Shown one piece after another: positions 24,462 through 33,313 of a stretch of DNA of 35,769 nucleotides. This stretch comes from an uncultured Acetatifactor sp. (GTDB taxonomy: Bacteria; Bacillota; Clostridia; Lachnospirales; Lachnospiraceae), in the NCBI GenBank assembly GCA_910577235.1, contig CAJTMX010000038.1:1-35769 (forward strand), given 5' to 3'. The position numbers and the translations under genes were made by a program. Numbering within the stretch: the first letter of the stretch is position 1; each line of letters opens with the position of its first letter. The notes beneath the pieces were generated by a model that was given only the letters and a program-made list of their open reading frames with translations, ran no database searches and was not told where the DNA came from.

Positions 24462-25013
24462 TCATACCTCTCTCTCTTCCGCTTCTAAATTGTTTGCCTG
24501 CTCCAAAACCGACATGTCCTCATCGTTCAGCAGCTTTTCGGGGTCCAGCAAAAGCTTTACCGAATCTCCCACTTTTCCGATGCCGTATACATATTTGTTC
24601 TGTACCTTATCTGATTTTCCGATGCTTGGCGGCGGCAAGATATTCTCCTCCCGGATCTCCACCACCTCGGCGATCTTCTCAATGATCAGTCCCACCAATG
24701 TATTCTGCACATTGATCACAATGATGCAGGTTCTGTCATTATACTCAACAGGTTCCTGCTTAAACCGAAGGCTGATGTCTATGACCGGGATGATCTTTCC
24801 GCGCAGGTTGATCAGCCCCTTAATGTAGTCCGCCGTCTCCGGGATCGCTGTTATGGCCTGAAACTGTATAATCTCGCTGACATATTGGATCTTCAAGCCA
24901 AAGTACTCGTTACCCGACTTGAATGTCATATACTTGCCCTTCTGCGCGTCCCGCTCATTGTGGGTGCTGTGTTCATTGTCCGTCTGTCTGTTTACTTCAC
25001 TGGTTACATCCAT
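24462..25013 (-). CDS. cheW: Chemotaxis coupling protein CheW
   Basis: A 183-residue SH3-like adaptor that links receptors to CheA. The core (about 25-170) shows FGLKIQYVSEII, the signature INLRGKIIPVIDI and VGLIIEKIAEVVEI. It carries a longer, polar N-terminus (about 24 residues) than E. coli CheW. AAGGAGG lies 7 bases before the ATG. It lies 23 bases after cheA and 4 bases before the receptor gene. Confidence 0.93.
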   Translation of the reverse strand: MDVTSEVNRQTDNEHSTHNERDAQKGKYMTFKSGNEYFGLKIQYVSEIIQFQAITAIPETADYIKGLINLRGKIIPVIDISLRFKQEPVEYNDRTCIIVINVQNTLVGLIIEKIAEVVEIREENILPPPSIGKSDKVQNKYVYGIGKVGDSVKLLLDPEKLLNDEDMSVLEQANNLEAEEREV

Positions 25014-25036
25014 GCAGTTACCTCCTTTTCGTATGT

Positions 25037-27169
25037 TTATTCTATCAATCCCACCGGATCGAGTATCAGCGCAATGCTGCCGTCACCTAACTGCGTGCAG
25101 CCGGACAGACCTTTAACCTTTTTGATATAAGAAGGAATAGGTTTCACCACGATCTCCTGCTCGCCTACCAATCTGTCCACAAATAGACAGATGGCTTTGC
25201 CTTCCACCTCAAAGATCAGCATCATGCCTTCTTCCACCGACTTGCGGTAGCCTTTCAGGCCGTACCATTCACCCAACCGAAGTACGGGATAACATTCTCC
25301 CCGGATCATAATGTACTCATCGCCATTGGGTTCATGGATCATCATGTCCTCTTTTACGCTGACAAACTGTTTGATAACACCGGTTTCCACAACGAAGGAA
25401 GATGTGCCCGTCTCCATGACGATACCGTCTATGATCGCCAGAGTCAGAGGTATCTTAAGCGTCATGGTGGTGCCCATACCCGCGGTGCTCTCGATCTCCA
25501 GGGTTCCGCCTATGGAAAGGATATTCTGCACCACCACGTCCATACCCACGCCACGGCCGGAATACTCGGTAACCTGCTCATTAGTGGAAAAGCCCGGCAG
25601 CGTGATAAACTTGAATACTTCCTTGTCCGAGTATTCGCTCTCCAGCTTTCCCTCGTCCAACAGGCCCTGTTTTCTTGCTTTGGCAAGAATTTTCTCCCGG
25701 TCCAGGCCCTTTCCGTTGTCGGTTACGCTGATCCACACCTTGCCCGCCTCGGTTCTGGCAGTGAGCGTGACCTTGCCTTTATCCGCTTTGCCGCTCTCCT
25801 TGCGTTCCTCATTGGTCTCGATACCATGATCTACCGCGTTACGCACCAGATGCATAAGAGGGTCTGAGATATTCTCAATTATGTTCTTATCCACTTCGGT
25901 ATGCTCGCCCACCATCTCAAAGTCGATATCCTTGCCCAGCTTGCGGGAGACATCAAAGACAATCCGGTTCATCTTCTGGAACAGATTGGTAAGTGGCATC
26001 ATTCGCATGGACATAATCACATTCTGCAGATCCGTAGAGATCTTGGACATCTGCGCCGCCGCCTTATTGAAATTGGACAGGTTCAGCCCCGGCACCTTCA
26101 AGTCGGAATTCTGCAGTACAACGGACTCCGCTATGACCAGCTCTCCGATCAGATCCATCAACTGATCCATCTTGTTGACATTCACGCTGATAAAGGCCTC
26201 TTTTACGCCCTTCTGCTTATCTTTCGCAAGTTTTTTGGGACGGCCGGGTTCCTTGTTCTGGATAACGAAATCACCGGGAGCCATCTGAGGCTTTGCCGCT
26301 TCCTTCTTCTCCGTTTCCTTCTCCGCCTTGGCTTCTATGGCCTCTACGCTGGATTCCAGATCGATCTGGGGCGCATGGCCAAAATCAAATCCCAGCAGGA
26401 ACTCCTCTGCCTTACACTCGTAGATATCAACCTTTTCAATGTCGTAGCCAACGCCGATCAGGTCTCTGATCTCCGTCTCCGTACATTGCGCCTGCAACAG
26501 GATCTTGAAACCTTCCTTCAAAATCAGATCCCCGCTGGATTCGTCCGAGATGATGTCCTCCGGTGAATACAGCAGATCCTCCGCGATCTCCTTCAGCGCG
26601 TACACTACTTTGTAGGCATGGACGTTAGCCATAACCGTCTCCGGTGAGAACGTGATATACACCTTATAAAAACGGCTCGCGTCCGTTGCTACGGGAGCTA
26701 TGTAAAACTGCTTGGGCTCTTCATGCACGTTCTCGGGCATCAGAGCATCCTCCCCCACTCCCTTCTTGATGGCCTCCAGAAAGGCGTCCAACTCCTTTAT
26801 GATGTCCTTTGAATCTCCGTCGGCCGCACTTCCGTTGCGGATCTTATCCATCTCTCCGGTAATGAAGTCTGCCACTTCCAGCACATGCTCCACCAGCTTT
26901 AAGTGGGGCACATGCTCGGGATGGGACTCTCTCAGATAGAAGAAAACGTCTTCCAGCTTGTGAGCCACCGCAGTGATATCATCAAACATCATGATACCTG
27001 ATGAGCCCTTGATCGTGTGCATCGTCCTGAATATCTCGTTTATGCTGTCCTGATCAAAGCATTCCGCATCCTTCTGCTCCAGCACTATCTCCTGTAGCTG
27101 TTCCAAAAGCTGTCCGTTTTCAAACAGATAGATGTCCAACATTCCCTCTGTGTTAAATTCTTCAGCCAT
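25037..27169 (-). CDS. cheA: Chemotaxis histidine kinase CheA
   Basis: A 710-residue kinase with standard CheA order: P1 HPt with His51 in TMHTIKGSSG, a middle region with a P2-like domain (about 155-260), P3 dimerisation (about 325-395), P4 ATPase (N box LMHLVRNAVDHG near 438-449, G1 VTDNGKGLD near 482-490, G2 YSGRGVGMD near 536-544), and a P5 CheW-like domain (about 575-710). It autophosphorylates on His51 and passes phosphate to CheY and CheB. AAAGGAG precedes the ATG. Both the catalytic and relay parts appear intact. Confidence 0.95.
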   Translation of the reverse strand: MAEEFNTEGMLDIYLFENGQLLEQLQEIVLEQKDAECFDQDSINEIFRTMHTIKGSSGIMMFDDITAVAHKLEDVFFYLRESHPEHVPHLKLVEHVLEVADFITGEMDKIRNGSAADGDSKDIIKELDAFLEAIKKGVGEDALMPENVHEEPKQFYIAPVATDASRFYKVYITFSPETVMANVHAYKVVYALKEIAEDLLYSPEDIISDESSGDLILKEGFKILLQAQCTETEIRDLIGVGYDIEKVDIYECKAEEFLLGFDFGHAPQIDLESSVEAIEAKAEKETEKKEAAKPQMAPGDFVIQNKEPGRPKKLAKDKQKGVKEAFISVNVNKMDQLMDLIGELVIAESVVLQNSDLKVPGLNLSNFNKAAAQMSKISTDLQNVIMSMRMMPLTNLFQKMNRIVFDVSRKLGKDIDFEMVGEHTEVDKNIIENISDPLMHLVRNAVDHGIETNEERKESGKADKGKVTLTARTEAGKVWISVTDNGKGLDREKILAKARKQGLLDEGKLESEYSDKEVFKFITLPGFSTNEQVTEYSGRGVGMDVVVQNILSIGGTLEIESTAGMGTTMTLKIPLTLAIIDGIVMETGTSSFVVETGVIKQFVSVKEDMMIHEPNGDEYIMIRGECYPVLRLGEWYGLKGYRKSVEEGMMLIFEVEGKAICLFVDRLVGEQEIVVKPIPSYIKKVKGLSGCTQLGDGSIALILDPVGLIE

Positions 27170-27200
27170 ACTTTCTCCTTTCCTGTAAATTTTTATCAGA

Positions 27201-27593
27201 TTATATCAGGCCCAGTTTTTTCATGGCCTGCTCAAATCTCTCTTTGTCAATGGGCTTGCCGGAGTAGATCGTGCATCCCAGCTCAAAAGCCATCTTTACA
27301 TTTTTTTCATCGTTAAGAGCGGTGGTCATAATAACCTTTGCCCTCTTATCCTCGGCGATACCGCGGTCCTTTTCCAGATTGCGGATACCCATAAGCGCCT
27401 GATATCCGTCCATAACCGGCATCATAATGTCAAGACACACCAGATCATAGGGGTCTCCGTCCTCCAGCGCCATCATGAACGCATCCACTGCCTCCATGCC
27501 GTCAACCGTCACATCGCACTCACCGTATTTGGACAGAAAGCCAACCATAAATTTCCTTGTGACAAAATCGTCCTCAGCCAACAAAATCTTCAT
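27201..27593 (-). CDS. cheY: CheY-type single-domain response regulator
   Basis: A 130-residue receiver domain with acidic pocket AEDD (6-9), phosphoacceptor Asp55 in LDIMMP, switch Thr91 (MTTALND) and Lys113 in SGKPID. It has no output domain, so it should act by protein contact, as CheY does at the flagellar switch or in a relay. It sits between cheB and cheA. The window holds no flagellar genes, so its target could be flagella elsewhere or a non-motility pathway. Confidence 0.9.
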   Translation of the reverse strand: MKILLAEDDFVTRKFMVGFLSKYGECDVTVDGMEAVDAFMMALEDGDPYDLVCLDIMMPVMDGYQALMGIRNLEKDRGIAEDKRAKVIMTTALNDEKNVKMAFELGCTIYSGKPIDKERFEQAMKKLGLI

Positions 27594-27618
27594 ATTTTCT
27601 TGCCCCTTCCTTTTTATT

Positions 27619-28653
27619 CTACATTCTATTCAGCACCGCGTAGGTCCTCTTGGAAATATCCTGAAGTTTCTCCTGAAACTCCACAGCGCCCAAATCATAG
27701 GCCACCTTGGGCATTCCATACACCACGCAGGTGGACTCATCCTGCCCGATGGTCCTCGCTCCGGCCTTGCGCATCTCCAGCAGTCCCCGGGCTCCGTCTC
27801 CGCCCATACCTGTCAGAATGATGCCTAAAGCCTTGGGTCCCGCCACTCTGGCTACGGAGTCAAACAACACATCCACCGAGGGGCAGTGTCCGTTAACCTT
27901 GGGTCCGGCCTTGCACTCCACCTGGTATATTCCGTTCACCTTCACCAACCGCATATGTCTGTCGCCGCCAGGGGCTATCAGCACATGGCCCGGCTTTACC
28001 TGGTCCCCTGTCTCGGCCTCTTTGACCACCACATTGCATTGGTTATCCAGTCTCTTGGCATACATATTTGTAAACCCGGGAGGCATATGCTGCACCACCA
28101 CCACGCCGGGAATATCCGGGCCAAATCCCTGCACCACGGAAAATATCGCCTCTGTTCCGCCGGTTGACGCCCCTATGGCCACCACAAGGTCACTCCTCTT
28201 GAGGGAAACCGCTCCCTCCTCCTGTTGCTGCTGCATGACCTTCTGTTTGATCCGGCTGATATTGGCCGTGGACGCGACCTTGATCTTAACCAGCAGTTCA
28301 TTCTGAATAAACGCCTCTAACTGCTCCCTGGAGGACACCGCTGGCTTTGCCACAAAATCCACAGCCCCCACATTCAAGGCATCGAACACTTTATCGCTGA
28401 GAGAACTGATCACCACCACCGGAAGAGGATACTGAGGCATCAGTTTACGCAGAAACTCAATGCCATTCATTCTGGGAAGTTCCACGTCCAATGTCATCAC
28501 ATCCGGCTTATGCGCTATGATCGCGTCTCTCGCCTCATAGGGGTCTCTCGCAGTGGCTACCACTTCAATGGCCGGGTCCCGGCTGAGGTTCTGCACCAAC
28601 AACTCTCTAAACACCAAGGAATCCTCGGTTACCAATACTCTAATTGGCTGCAT
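27619..28653 (-). CDS. cheB: Chemotaxis methylesterase/glutamine deamidase CheB
   Basis: A 345-residue two-domain protein. The receiver has phosphoacceptor Asp56 (TLDVELPRMNG). The esterase domain has the Ser163/His189/Asp286 triad in GASTGGTEAI, VQHMPPGF and TGMGGDGA. It removes receptor methyl groups set by CheR. The ATG at 28653 is chosen because it begins directly at the receiver and its ribosome site (AGGGGGTG) lies in the last codons of cheR, 7 bases upstream of which cheR stops; the longer frame would overlap cheR. Confidence 0.94.
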   Translation of the reverse strand: MQPIRVLVTEDSLVFRELLVQNLSRDPAIEVVATARDPYEARDAIIAHKPDVMTLDVELPRMNGIEFLRKLMPQYPLPVVVISSLSDKVFDALNVGAVDFVAKPAVSSREQLEAFIQNELLVKIKVASTANISRIKQKVMQQQQEEGAVSLKRSDLVVAIGASTGGTEAIFSVVQGFGPDIPGVVVVQHMPPGFTNMYAKRLDNQCNVVVKEAETGDQVKPGHVLIAPGGDRHMRLVKVNGIYQVECKAGPKVNGHCPSVDVLFDSVARVAGPKALGIILTGMGGDGARGLLEMRKAGARTIGQDESTCVVYGMPKVAYDLGAVEFQEKLQDISKRTYAVLNRM

Positions 28654-28660
28654 ACATCTA

Positions 28661-29473
28661 TCACACCCCCTGCTTTCTGAATATTGATGGCTGCACAAGT
28701 TCAAAAGGAACCTGCGCCCGGTCCAGAGTCTCCGTCATACCTATGAACAGATATCCGCCGGGCTCCAGATAATCGTAAACTTTCTGGAGAAGCTCGTTTT
28801 TTGTGTTCTCATCAAAGTATATCATAACATTTCTCAAAAAGATAGTGTGCATTCTCTTCTTAAAAGGAAAAGGTGACATCAAGTTGAACTGGCGGAAGAT
28901 GACTTCCTGTTTAAGCTCATCCTTGACCTCGTACATCCCGTCCGAGGACTTATGGAAAAAGTGCCGTTTCCACTGGTCCGGAATGTTCTTGAGCTGCTCC
29001 TCGTTATAGATGCCTGCCACCGCCTGCTGCAACACCTTTGTGGAGACGTCTGTAGCCAGAACTTTGGTATCCCATGAGGACGACTCCAGACCGAAGAAAT
29101 CCTTGAGCACCATAGCGATCATGTACGGCTCCTCACCTGTGGATGCCGCGCCGCACCATATACGCAGATCCTTTGTGCTTTGGGCCTTCTGCCGCAGCTC
29201 CGGCAGTACAATATTTTTGAAGAACTCGAAATGCTCAAACTCCCTCATAAAATATGTATGGTTGGTCGTGAGCAGATTGACCAGCTCCTTCTCCAGCTTA
29301 CCTGAGCTGTCCTTTTCCAGATCGTTCATAAAAGCGTGAAAGCTACTCCAGCCTCCTGACTTAATGTGGTTTTCAAGTCTACCGTTCATAATGACCTTTT
29401 TCTGTCCAAGGTCGATACCGTAGCGCTGTTTCATATAACCAGCAATCCTTAAAAACTCCTCATCCGTCATCAT
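28661..29473 (-). CDS. cheR: Chemotaxis receptor methyltransferase CheR
   Basis: A 270-residue S-adenosylmethionine-dependent methyltransferase that methylates receptor glutamates. It has an N-terminal helical domain (about 1-75), TNHTYFMRE leading into the catalytic domain, the SAM motif GAASTGEEPY, and LRNVMIYFD plus GYLFIGMTE near the end. GGAGG lies before tandem ATG codons. It is coupled to cheB and preceded by the HD-GYP-like regulator gene with a 33-base gap. Confidence 0.95.
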   Translation of the reverse strand: MMTDEEFLRIAGYMKQRYGIDLGQKKVIMNGRLENHIKSGGWSSFHAFMNDLEKDSSGKLEKELVNLLTTNHTYFMREFEHFEFFKNIVLPELRQKAQSTKDLRIWCGAASTGEEPYMIAMVLKDFFGLESSSWDTKVLATDVSTKVLQQAVAGIYNEEQLKNIPDQWKRHFFHKSSDGMYEVKDELKQEVIFRQFNLMSPFPFKKRMHTIFLRNVMIYFDENTKNELLQKVYDYLEPGGYLFIGMTETLDRAQVPFELVQPSIFRKQGV

Positions 29474-29506
29474 AATTCCATTCCTCCATCACATCTTCAA
29501 TAGTAT

Positions 29507-30568
29507 TTACCGCAATTGTCTGGCAACCTTATAAAATATGCTGAAAATGTCGGGGTTGAATTTCTGTTCAGCCTCCTGCTGCATAATCTCCAGCGCCTTC
29601 TCCCTGTCGTAGCCCTGACGGAAACTTCTCTCCTCCGTCAGCGCGCAAAACATGCTGGACATGGCGACAATCTGCGCAGCCAGTGGTATCTCATTTCCTC
29701 TCTTTCCCTCGGGATAACCGCTTCCATCCCAGTTCTCATGATGGAAATGAGTAATATCCGCTGAAATCTGTATAAAATCATTGTAATCGTTAGTGACTTT
29801 TAAGTCCTCAAGCAGTTTCGTCCCGATCCGGGTATGCGCTTTCATCTGCTCCCATTCTTCGCCGTCAAGGGCAGTCTGTTTCTGCAGAACTTCCTTGGGG
29901 ATTCCGATATTGCCGATGTCGCACAGAGGCGCGGCGAACTCCAGTGTTTCCACGAAACTGTCCGATATCTGGTCCTCAAACAGAGGGGACAACTGCATAC
30001 TCTGGGCCAGAATACGGCAATTGTGCCGCATTCTTTCTATATAATCGCCGCTGTGCCAGGAGTTCTCCGCCGCCACTCTGGCCAGCGCGTACAGCACACT
30101 CTTACGCTCCTGCTCCATCTGCCGCAGCTGTTCGTTGACGGAAACCTGCAGCCGCCTGTTCGCCTCCCGTATTCCCACCGTTGCCTCATACAGTTTCAGG
30201 TGAACATTGACCCTGGCCTGCACAAGTTCAGGGATAAAAGGCTTGGTGATATAATCGCCGCCGCCCAGTTCAAATCCCTTTACGATATCCTTGGGATTGT
30301 CAAAAGCCGAGATAAATATAATGGGAATCTCCCTAGTCTCAGCATTCGTCTTCAGAACCCTGCACAACTCATAGCCGTCCATCTCCGGCATGGAAATATC
30401 CGTCAGCACCAGATGAGGCGGCTCCTTGGCTATCTGTTCCAACGCGTCTATACCGTTCTCAGCCAGTACAGTCTTGCAGCCTATGGCCCCGATGATCTCG
30501 CCCAGGATCACTCTGTTGGTTTCCACATCGTCCACGATCAGAACAACGCCGTTTGCAGAATTTTTCAT
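29507..30568 (-). CDS. Response regulator with a degenerate HD-GYP domain
   Basis: A 353-residue protein: receiver (about 5-125, phosphoacceptor Asp57, Lys109), a coiled-coil linker (about 130-160), then an HD-GYP-like domain. Intact HD-GYP enzymes break down cyclic-di-GMP using metal-binding TGEH, HDIGK, HHE and aDvyDA motifs. Here these read SGDY (Tyr176), CDIGN (Cys216, Asn220) and a MSSMFCA segment near 303-309 without the Asp; only HHENWDGSGYP (276-286) is well kept. It is therefore probably not an active phosphodiesterase and may bind nucleotide or partners. Its ATG overlaps the stop of the kinase gene (ATGA), so the two are translationally coupled. Confidence 0.85.
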   Translation of the reverse strand: MKNSANGVVLIVDDVETNRVILGEIIGAIGCKTVLAENGIDALEQIAKEPPHLVLTDISMPEMDGYELCRVLKTNAETREIPIIFISAFDNPKDIVKGFELGGGDYITKPFIPELVQARVNVHLKLYEATVGIREANRRLQVSVNEQLRQMEQERKSVLYALARVAAENSWHSGDYIERMRHNCRILAQSMQLSPLFEDQISDSFVETLEFAAPLCDIGNIGIPKEVLQKQTALDGEEWEQMKAHTRIGTKLLEDLKVTNDYNDFIQISADITHFHHENWDGSGYPEGKRGNEIPLAAQIVAMSSMFCALTEERSFRQGYDREKALEIMQQEAEQKFNPDIFSIFYKVARQLR

Positions 30569-32007
30569 ACACCGTCCCCCTCATTCGTCTCTATCAGAGC
30601 CTGCAAGGCATCTGTTCCGGCGGAAATCTTTTCATAATTTTCCTTCTGAACAGCCATCTTGAGTCTCAGTACCGCGCGGCTTACCTCTGAGGGAGCGTCT
30701 GCGGTGAGCTGACGGATCGACTCCATAAACATCTCCGCTTTCTCCCAGTTCTCCATCTCCACAGACAGGATCAGTTTGGAAAGATTCTTCCGCAGGGCCT
30801 CACGGTTGGGGTCCGTCCCGTAGCGGGCGGCATCCTGCTGCTCGGGCGGCGCGTCGCCCCAGAACGATAGCCTGGGTTTGGGCGACACCGATGTATCTTC
30901 GCCTGTCTCTGCCTCGGCCTCCGGGTCTCTTCCCACCCAGACCGAAAACGAGAACGTGGTCCCCTTTCCCTTCACACTCTCCACATTGATACTGCCGTCC
31001 ATGAGTTCCACCAGCTGACGGCAGATGGACAATCCCAGCCCTGTTCCGCCGTACTTGCGGGATGTGGAAGCGTCAACCTGCGAAAAGCTTTGAAACAGCT
31101 TTTCCTGATCTTTCAGATCTATACCGATCCCCGTGTCGCCCACCAGGAAGAAGAGCTCTATGGAATCCCCCGTCTGGGCGGTTTTTATGACCTCCAGCGT
31201 GATCTTGCCCACGCTGGTAAATTTCTGGGCATTGGACAGCAGATTGTTCAGGATCTGTACGATCCGAAGTTCGTCTCCCACCACATACTCCGGCACACCC
31301 GGGGAAACGGTAACAAAAAAATCCAGCCCTTTCTCTGTAATACGCCCCTTGTGACTGGCCATCACATAGTCTGTCATGCCACGCAGAGAAAAGCGCCGCT
31401 GTTCCAATGTAAATTTCCCCGCCTCCAGCTTGGAGAAATCCAGAATATTGTTAATAATCTTATTCATCTCTCCGCAGCAGCGCTCGATCAACTGCAGTTT
31501 GCGGAGCTTTTCCTTTTCCGTCTCCATGGGCATCAGCTCTCTGATCTGCCCCGATATACCGTTTACAGGAGTGCGCAGTTCATGGGTTACATTGGCCACA
31601 AACTCCGACTTGACCCGCATGGCGTCCTGGGCCTCCTGCTTAACCTGCTCAAGCTCGTGGCTCAAGAATTCCTTCTCCAGCACATCGTTAGCCATACACA
31701 GGTAATCGCCCTCCTGTTCCCGGCGCAGCACCCGCATGTCGGCAGGGAAACAGGTCTGATTTTTGCGGTACGCCGTCACGCGGCGAATCTCCGTACCAAA
31801 AGGATAGACCGCCTCCCAGCCGCCCTGCTGTCCATGAAACGCTCCCGGAAAGACACTGCCGATAAATACGCCCTTCAGCCCCTGGTCATACCCCAGCTTT
31901 TCTCTGGCCGCGGCATTGTCATATGTAATCAGTCCATGGTCATCAAATGCCAGTACGATCTCCAATACATTCTCAAAAGAAAACATATCCGAATTCTGCC
32001 GACACAT
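30565..32007 (-). CDS. Soluble PAS-type histidine kinase with an HPt-like tail
   Basis: A 480-residue kinase without membrane helices: a PAS-like sensor region (about 8-115), a coiled coil, HisKA with His142 in THELRTPVNG, and the HATPase domain with N box NNLLSNAQKF (254-263), DTGIGI (291-296) and GGTGLGLS (320-327). After a Pro/Asp-rich linker, residues 400-475 form a four-helix segment similar in layout to HPt domains but with no histidine at the usual place (EKAEMFMESIRQL). It is placed between two response regulators, overlapping the second by 4 bases, so it likely phosphorylates one or both. It senses a cytoplasmic signal. Confidence 0.9.
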   Translation of the reverse strand: MCRQNSDMFSFENVLEIVLAFDDHGLITYDNAAAREKLGYDQGLKGVFIGSVFPGAFHGQQGGWEAVYPFGTEIRRVTAYRKNQTCFPADMRVLRREQEGDYLCMANDVLEKEFLSHELEQVKQEAQDAMRVKSEFVANVTHELRTPVNGISGQIRELMPMETEKEKLRKLQLIERCCGEMNKIINNILDFSKLEAGKFTLEQRRFSLRGMTDYVMASHKGRITEKGLDFFVTVSPGVPEYVVGDELRIVQILNNLLSNAQKFTSVGKITLEVIKTAQTGDSIELFFLVGDTGIGIDLKDQEKLFQSFSQVDASTSRKYGGTGLGLSICRQLVELMDGSINVESVKGKGTTFSFSVWVGRDPEAEAETGEDTSVSPKPRLSFWGDAPPEQQDAARYGTDPNREALRKNLSKLILSVEMENWEKAEMFMESIRQLTADAPSEVSRAVLRLKMAVQKENYEKISAGTDALQALIETNEGDGV

Positions 32008-32022
32008 AAAAACTCACCTCTG

Positions 32023-33111
32023 TTAATTCGCAAAGTCAAACATCTTAATAACTTCTACTATATTGAAGAAATCTTCCTTGGCAAGCTGGAAACACTCCAG
32101 TACATCCGGGGAGAACTGGCCGCACTCTCCGCTGAGGATCATCTGGTACGCCAGCGAATTGCCGTACACGCCCTTGTACACTCTCTCGCTCACCAGCGCG
32201 TCATACACGTCCACAATGGATACGATCTGGGCGCTGATGGGGATCTGATCTCCCACCAGATGATCGGGATATCCGTTTCCGTCCCATCTCTCATGGTGCC
32301 AGCGGCAGATCTCATAGCAGTAGCGGTAGAATTCGTCCGACTGACTCTTGCGGAACTTTTCAAGAATCTCACAGCCGATGACGGAGTGTTTCTTGATCAC
32401 CTCGAACTCCTCCGGCGTCAACCGCGCGGGCTTTAACAGTATGGCGTCCGGTATGCCGATCTTTCCTATGTCATGAAGCGCGGAAGCCCTGGCTATGGCG
32501 TCTATCTGTGATTTGGTCAGGCCGTACTTGGGGAAATACTTCTCCATGTATTTCAGCAGTATTCTGGTAAAATACTTGATACGGCGGATATGCTCCCCTG
32601 TCTCCGAACTTCTGAACTCTACCACGGAGCTGAGAGCGTCGATCATGAATTCATTGTTGTCCTGTATCTTCTTCTGCTGGGCAAGAATCTCTATCTCCTG
32701 CTCCTTCAGACGCACTTCCATATTGTGTTTATTCTGATACAGCTCCACGATATTGCCCGCCCTGCGTTTTACGATATCCGGATAAAACGGCTTGTGGATA
32801 ACATCCGCTATGCCGTAGGCATACGCTCTGTCCTCGCTGTTTCTGACAGTCTCGCTGGTGATCAGTATCACCGGAAGATGCTGTATCATATCTTTGGATT
32901 TCATATACTCCAGCACGCCGAAACCATCCATTTCAGGCATCACGATATCCAGAAGGATCAGTACGAGGTCTTCATTTGCCTCGATCTGCCCGATGGCCTC
33001 TTTGCCGTTGGCAGCCTGGACTATGTCATATTGGTCATTGAACAGATTCTCCAATATGGCTCTGTTCACTTCCTCATCGTCCACGATCAGAATCTTCTGT
33101 CTCTCTGTCAT
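32023..33111 (-). CDS. HD-GYP response regulator (probable cyclic-di-GMP phosphodiesterase)
   Basis: About 362 residues: receiver with ILIVDDEE and the LLDIVMPEMDG phosphoacceptor, a coiled-coil linker, then a full HD-GYP domain with SETGEHIRR, LHDIGKIGIPD, KHSVIGCEIL, WHHERWDGNGYPD and IVDVYDALVSERVY. All expected metal residues are present, so cyclic-di-GMP (or related nucleotide) hydrolysis is likely, controlled by phosphorylation. The frame is open to 33219. I choose the ATG at 33111, which follows GAGGTG and starts directly at the receiver; 33159 is an alternative. It is first in the nine-gene operon and is followed by the kinase after 15 bases. Confidence 0.9.
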   Translation of the reverse strand: MTERQKILIVDDEEVNRAILENLFNDQYDIVQAANGKEAIGQIEANEDLVLILLDIVMPEMDGFGVLEYMKSKDMIQHLPVILITSETVRNSEDRAYAYGIADVIHKPFYPDIVKRRAGNIVELYQNKHNMEVRLKEQEIEILAQQKKIQDNNEFMIDALSSVVEFRSSETGEHIRRIKYFTRILLKYMEKYFPKYGLTKSQIDAIARASALHDIGKIGIPDAILLKPARLTPEEFEVIKKHSVIGCEILEKFRKSQSDEFYRYCYEICRWHHERWDGNGYPDHLVGDQIPISAQIVSIVDVYDALVSERVYKGVYGNSLAYQMILSGECGQFSPDVLECFQLAKEDFFNIVEVIKMFDFAN

Positions 33112-33245
33112 GACTTTGTTCACCTCTTCCTCCACGATAACGATCTTCTGCTCTTCCATGTCATTCAATCCCCGCAAATTCATAAATCTTCCATTTTTTA
33201 CTTTCCGTAAACGGTACATACGCCGTCACACATGTTTCAGAATCA

Positions 33246-33274
33246 ATCTTAACATATCCGCTGAGAATTGTCAA
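33246..33274 (-). promoter_or_regulatory. Main promoter of the HD-GYP/kinase/chemotaxis operon
   Basis: Minus strand TTGACA (33269-33274), an exact 17-base spacer and TAAGAT (33246-33251). The expected start near 33239 drives nine genes with gaps of 33 bases or less down to the terminator at 22929-22963. Confidence 0.75.
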
Positions 33275-33313
33275 TAATCCGTGTGTTTCTCAGCCTTCGG
33301 TCATGCAGGGCGG

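Noticed and set aside
31090..32436. 448-codon plus-strand frame
   Set aside because: Spans parts of two well-supported minus-strand genes (kinase and HD-GYP regulator) and shows no domain.
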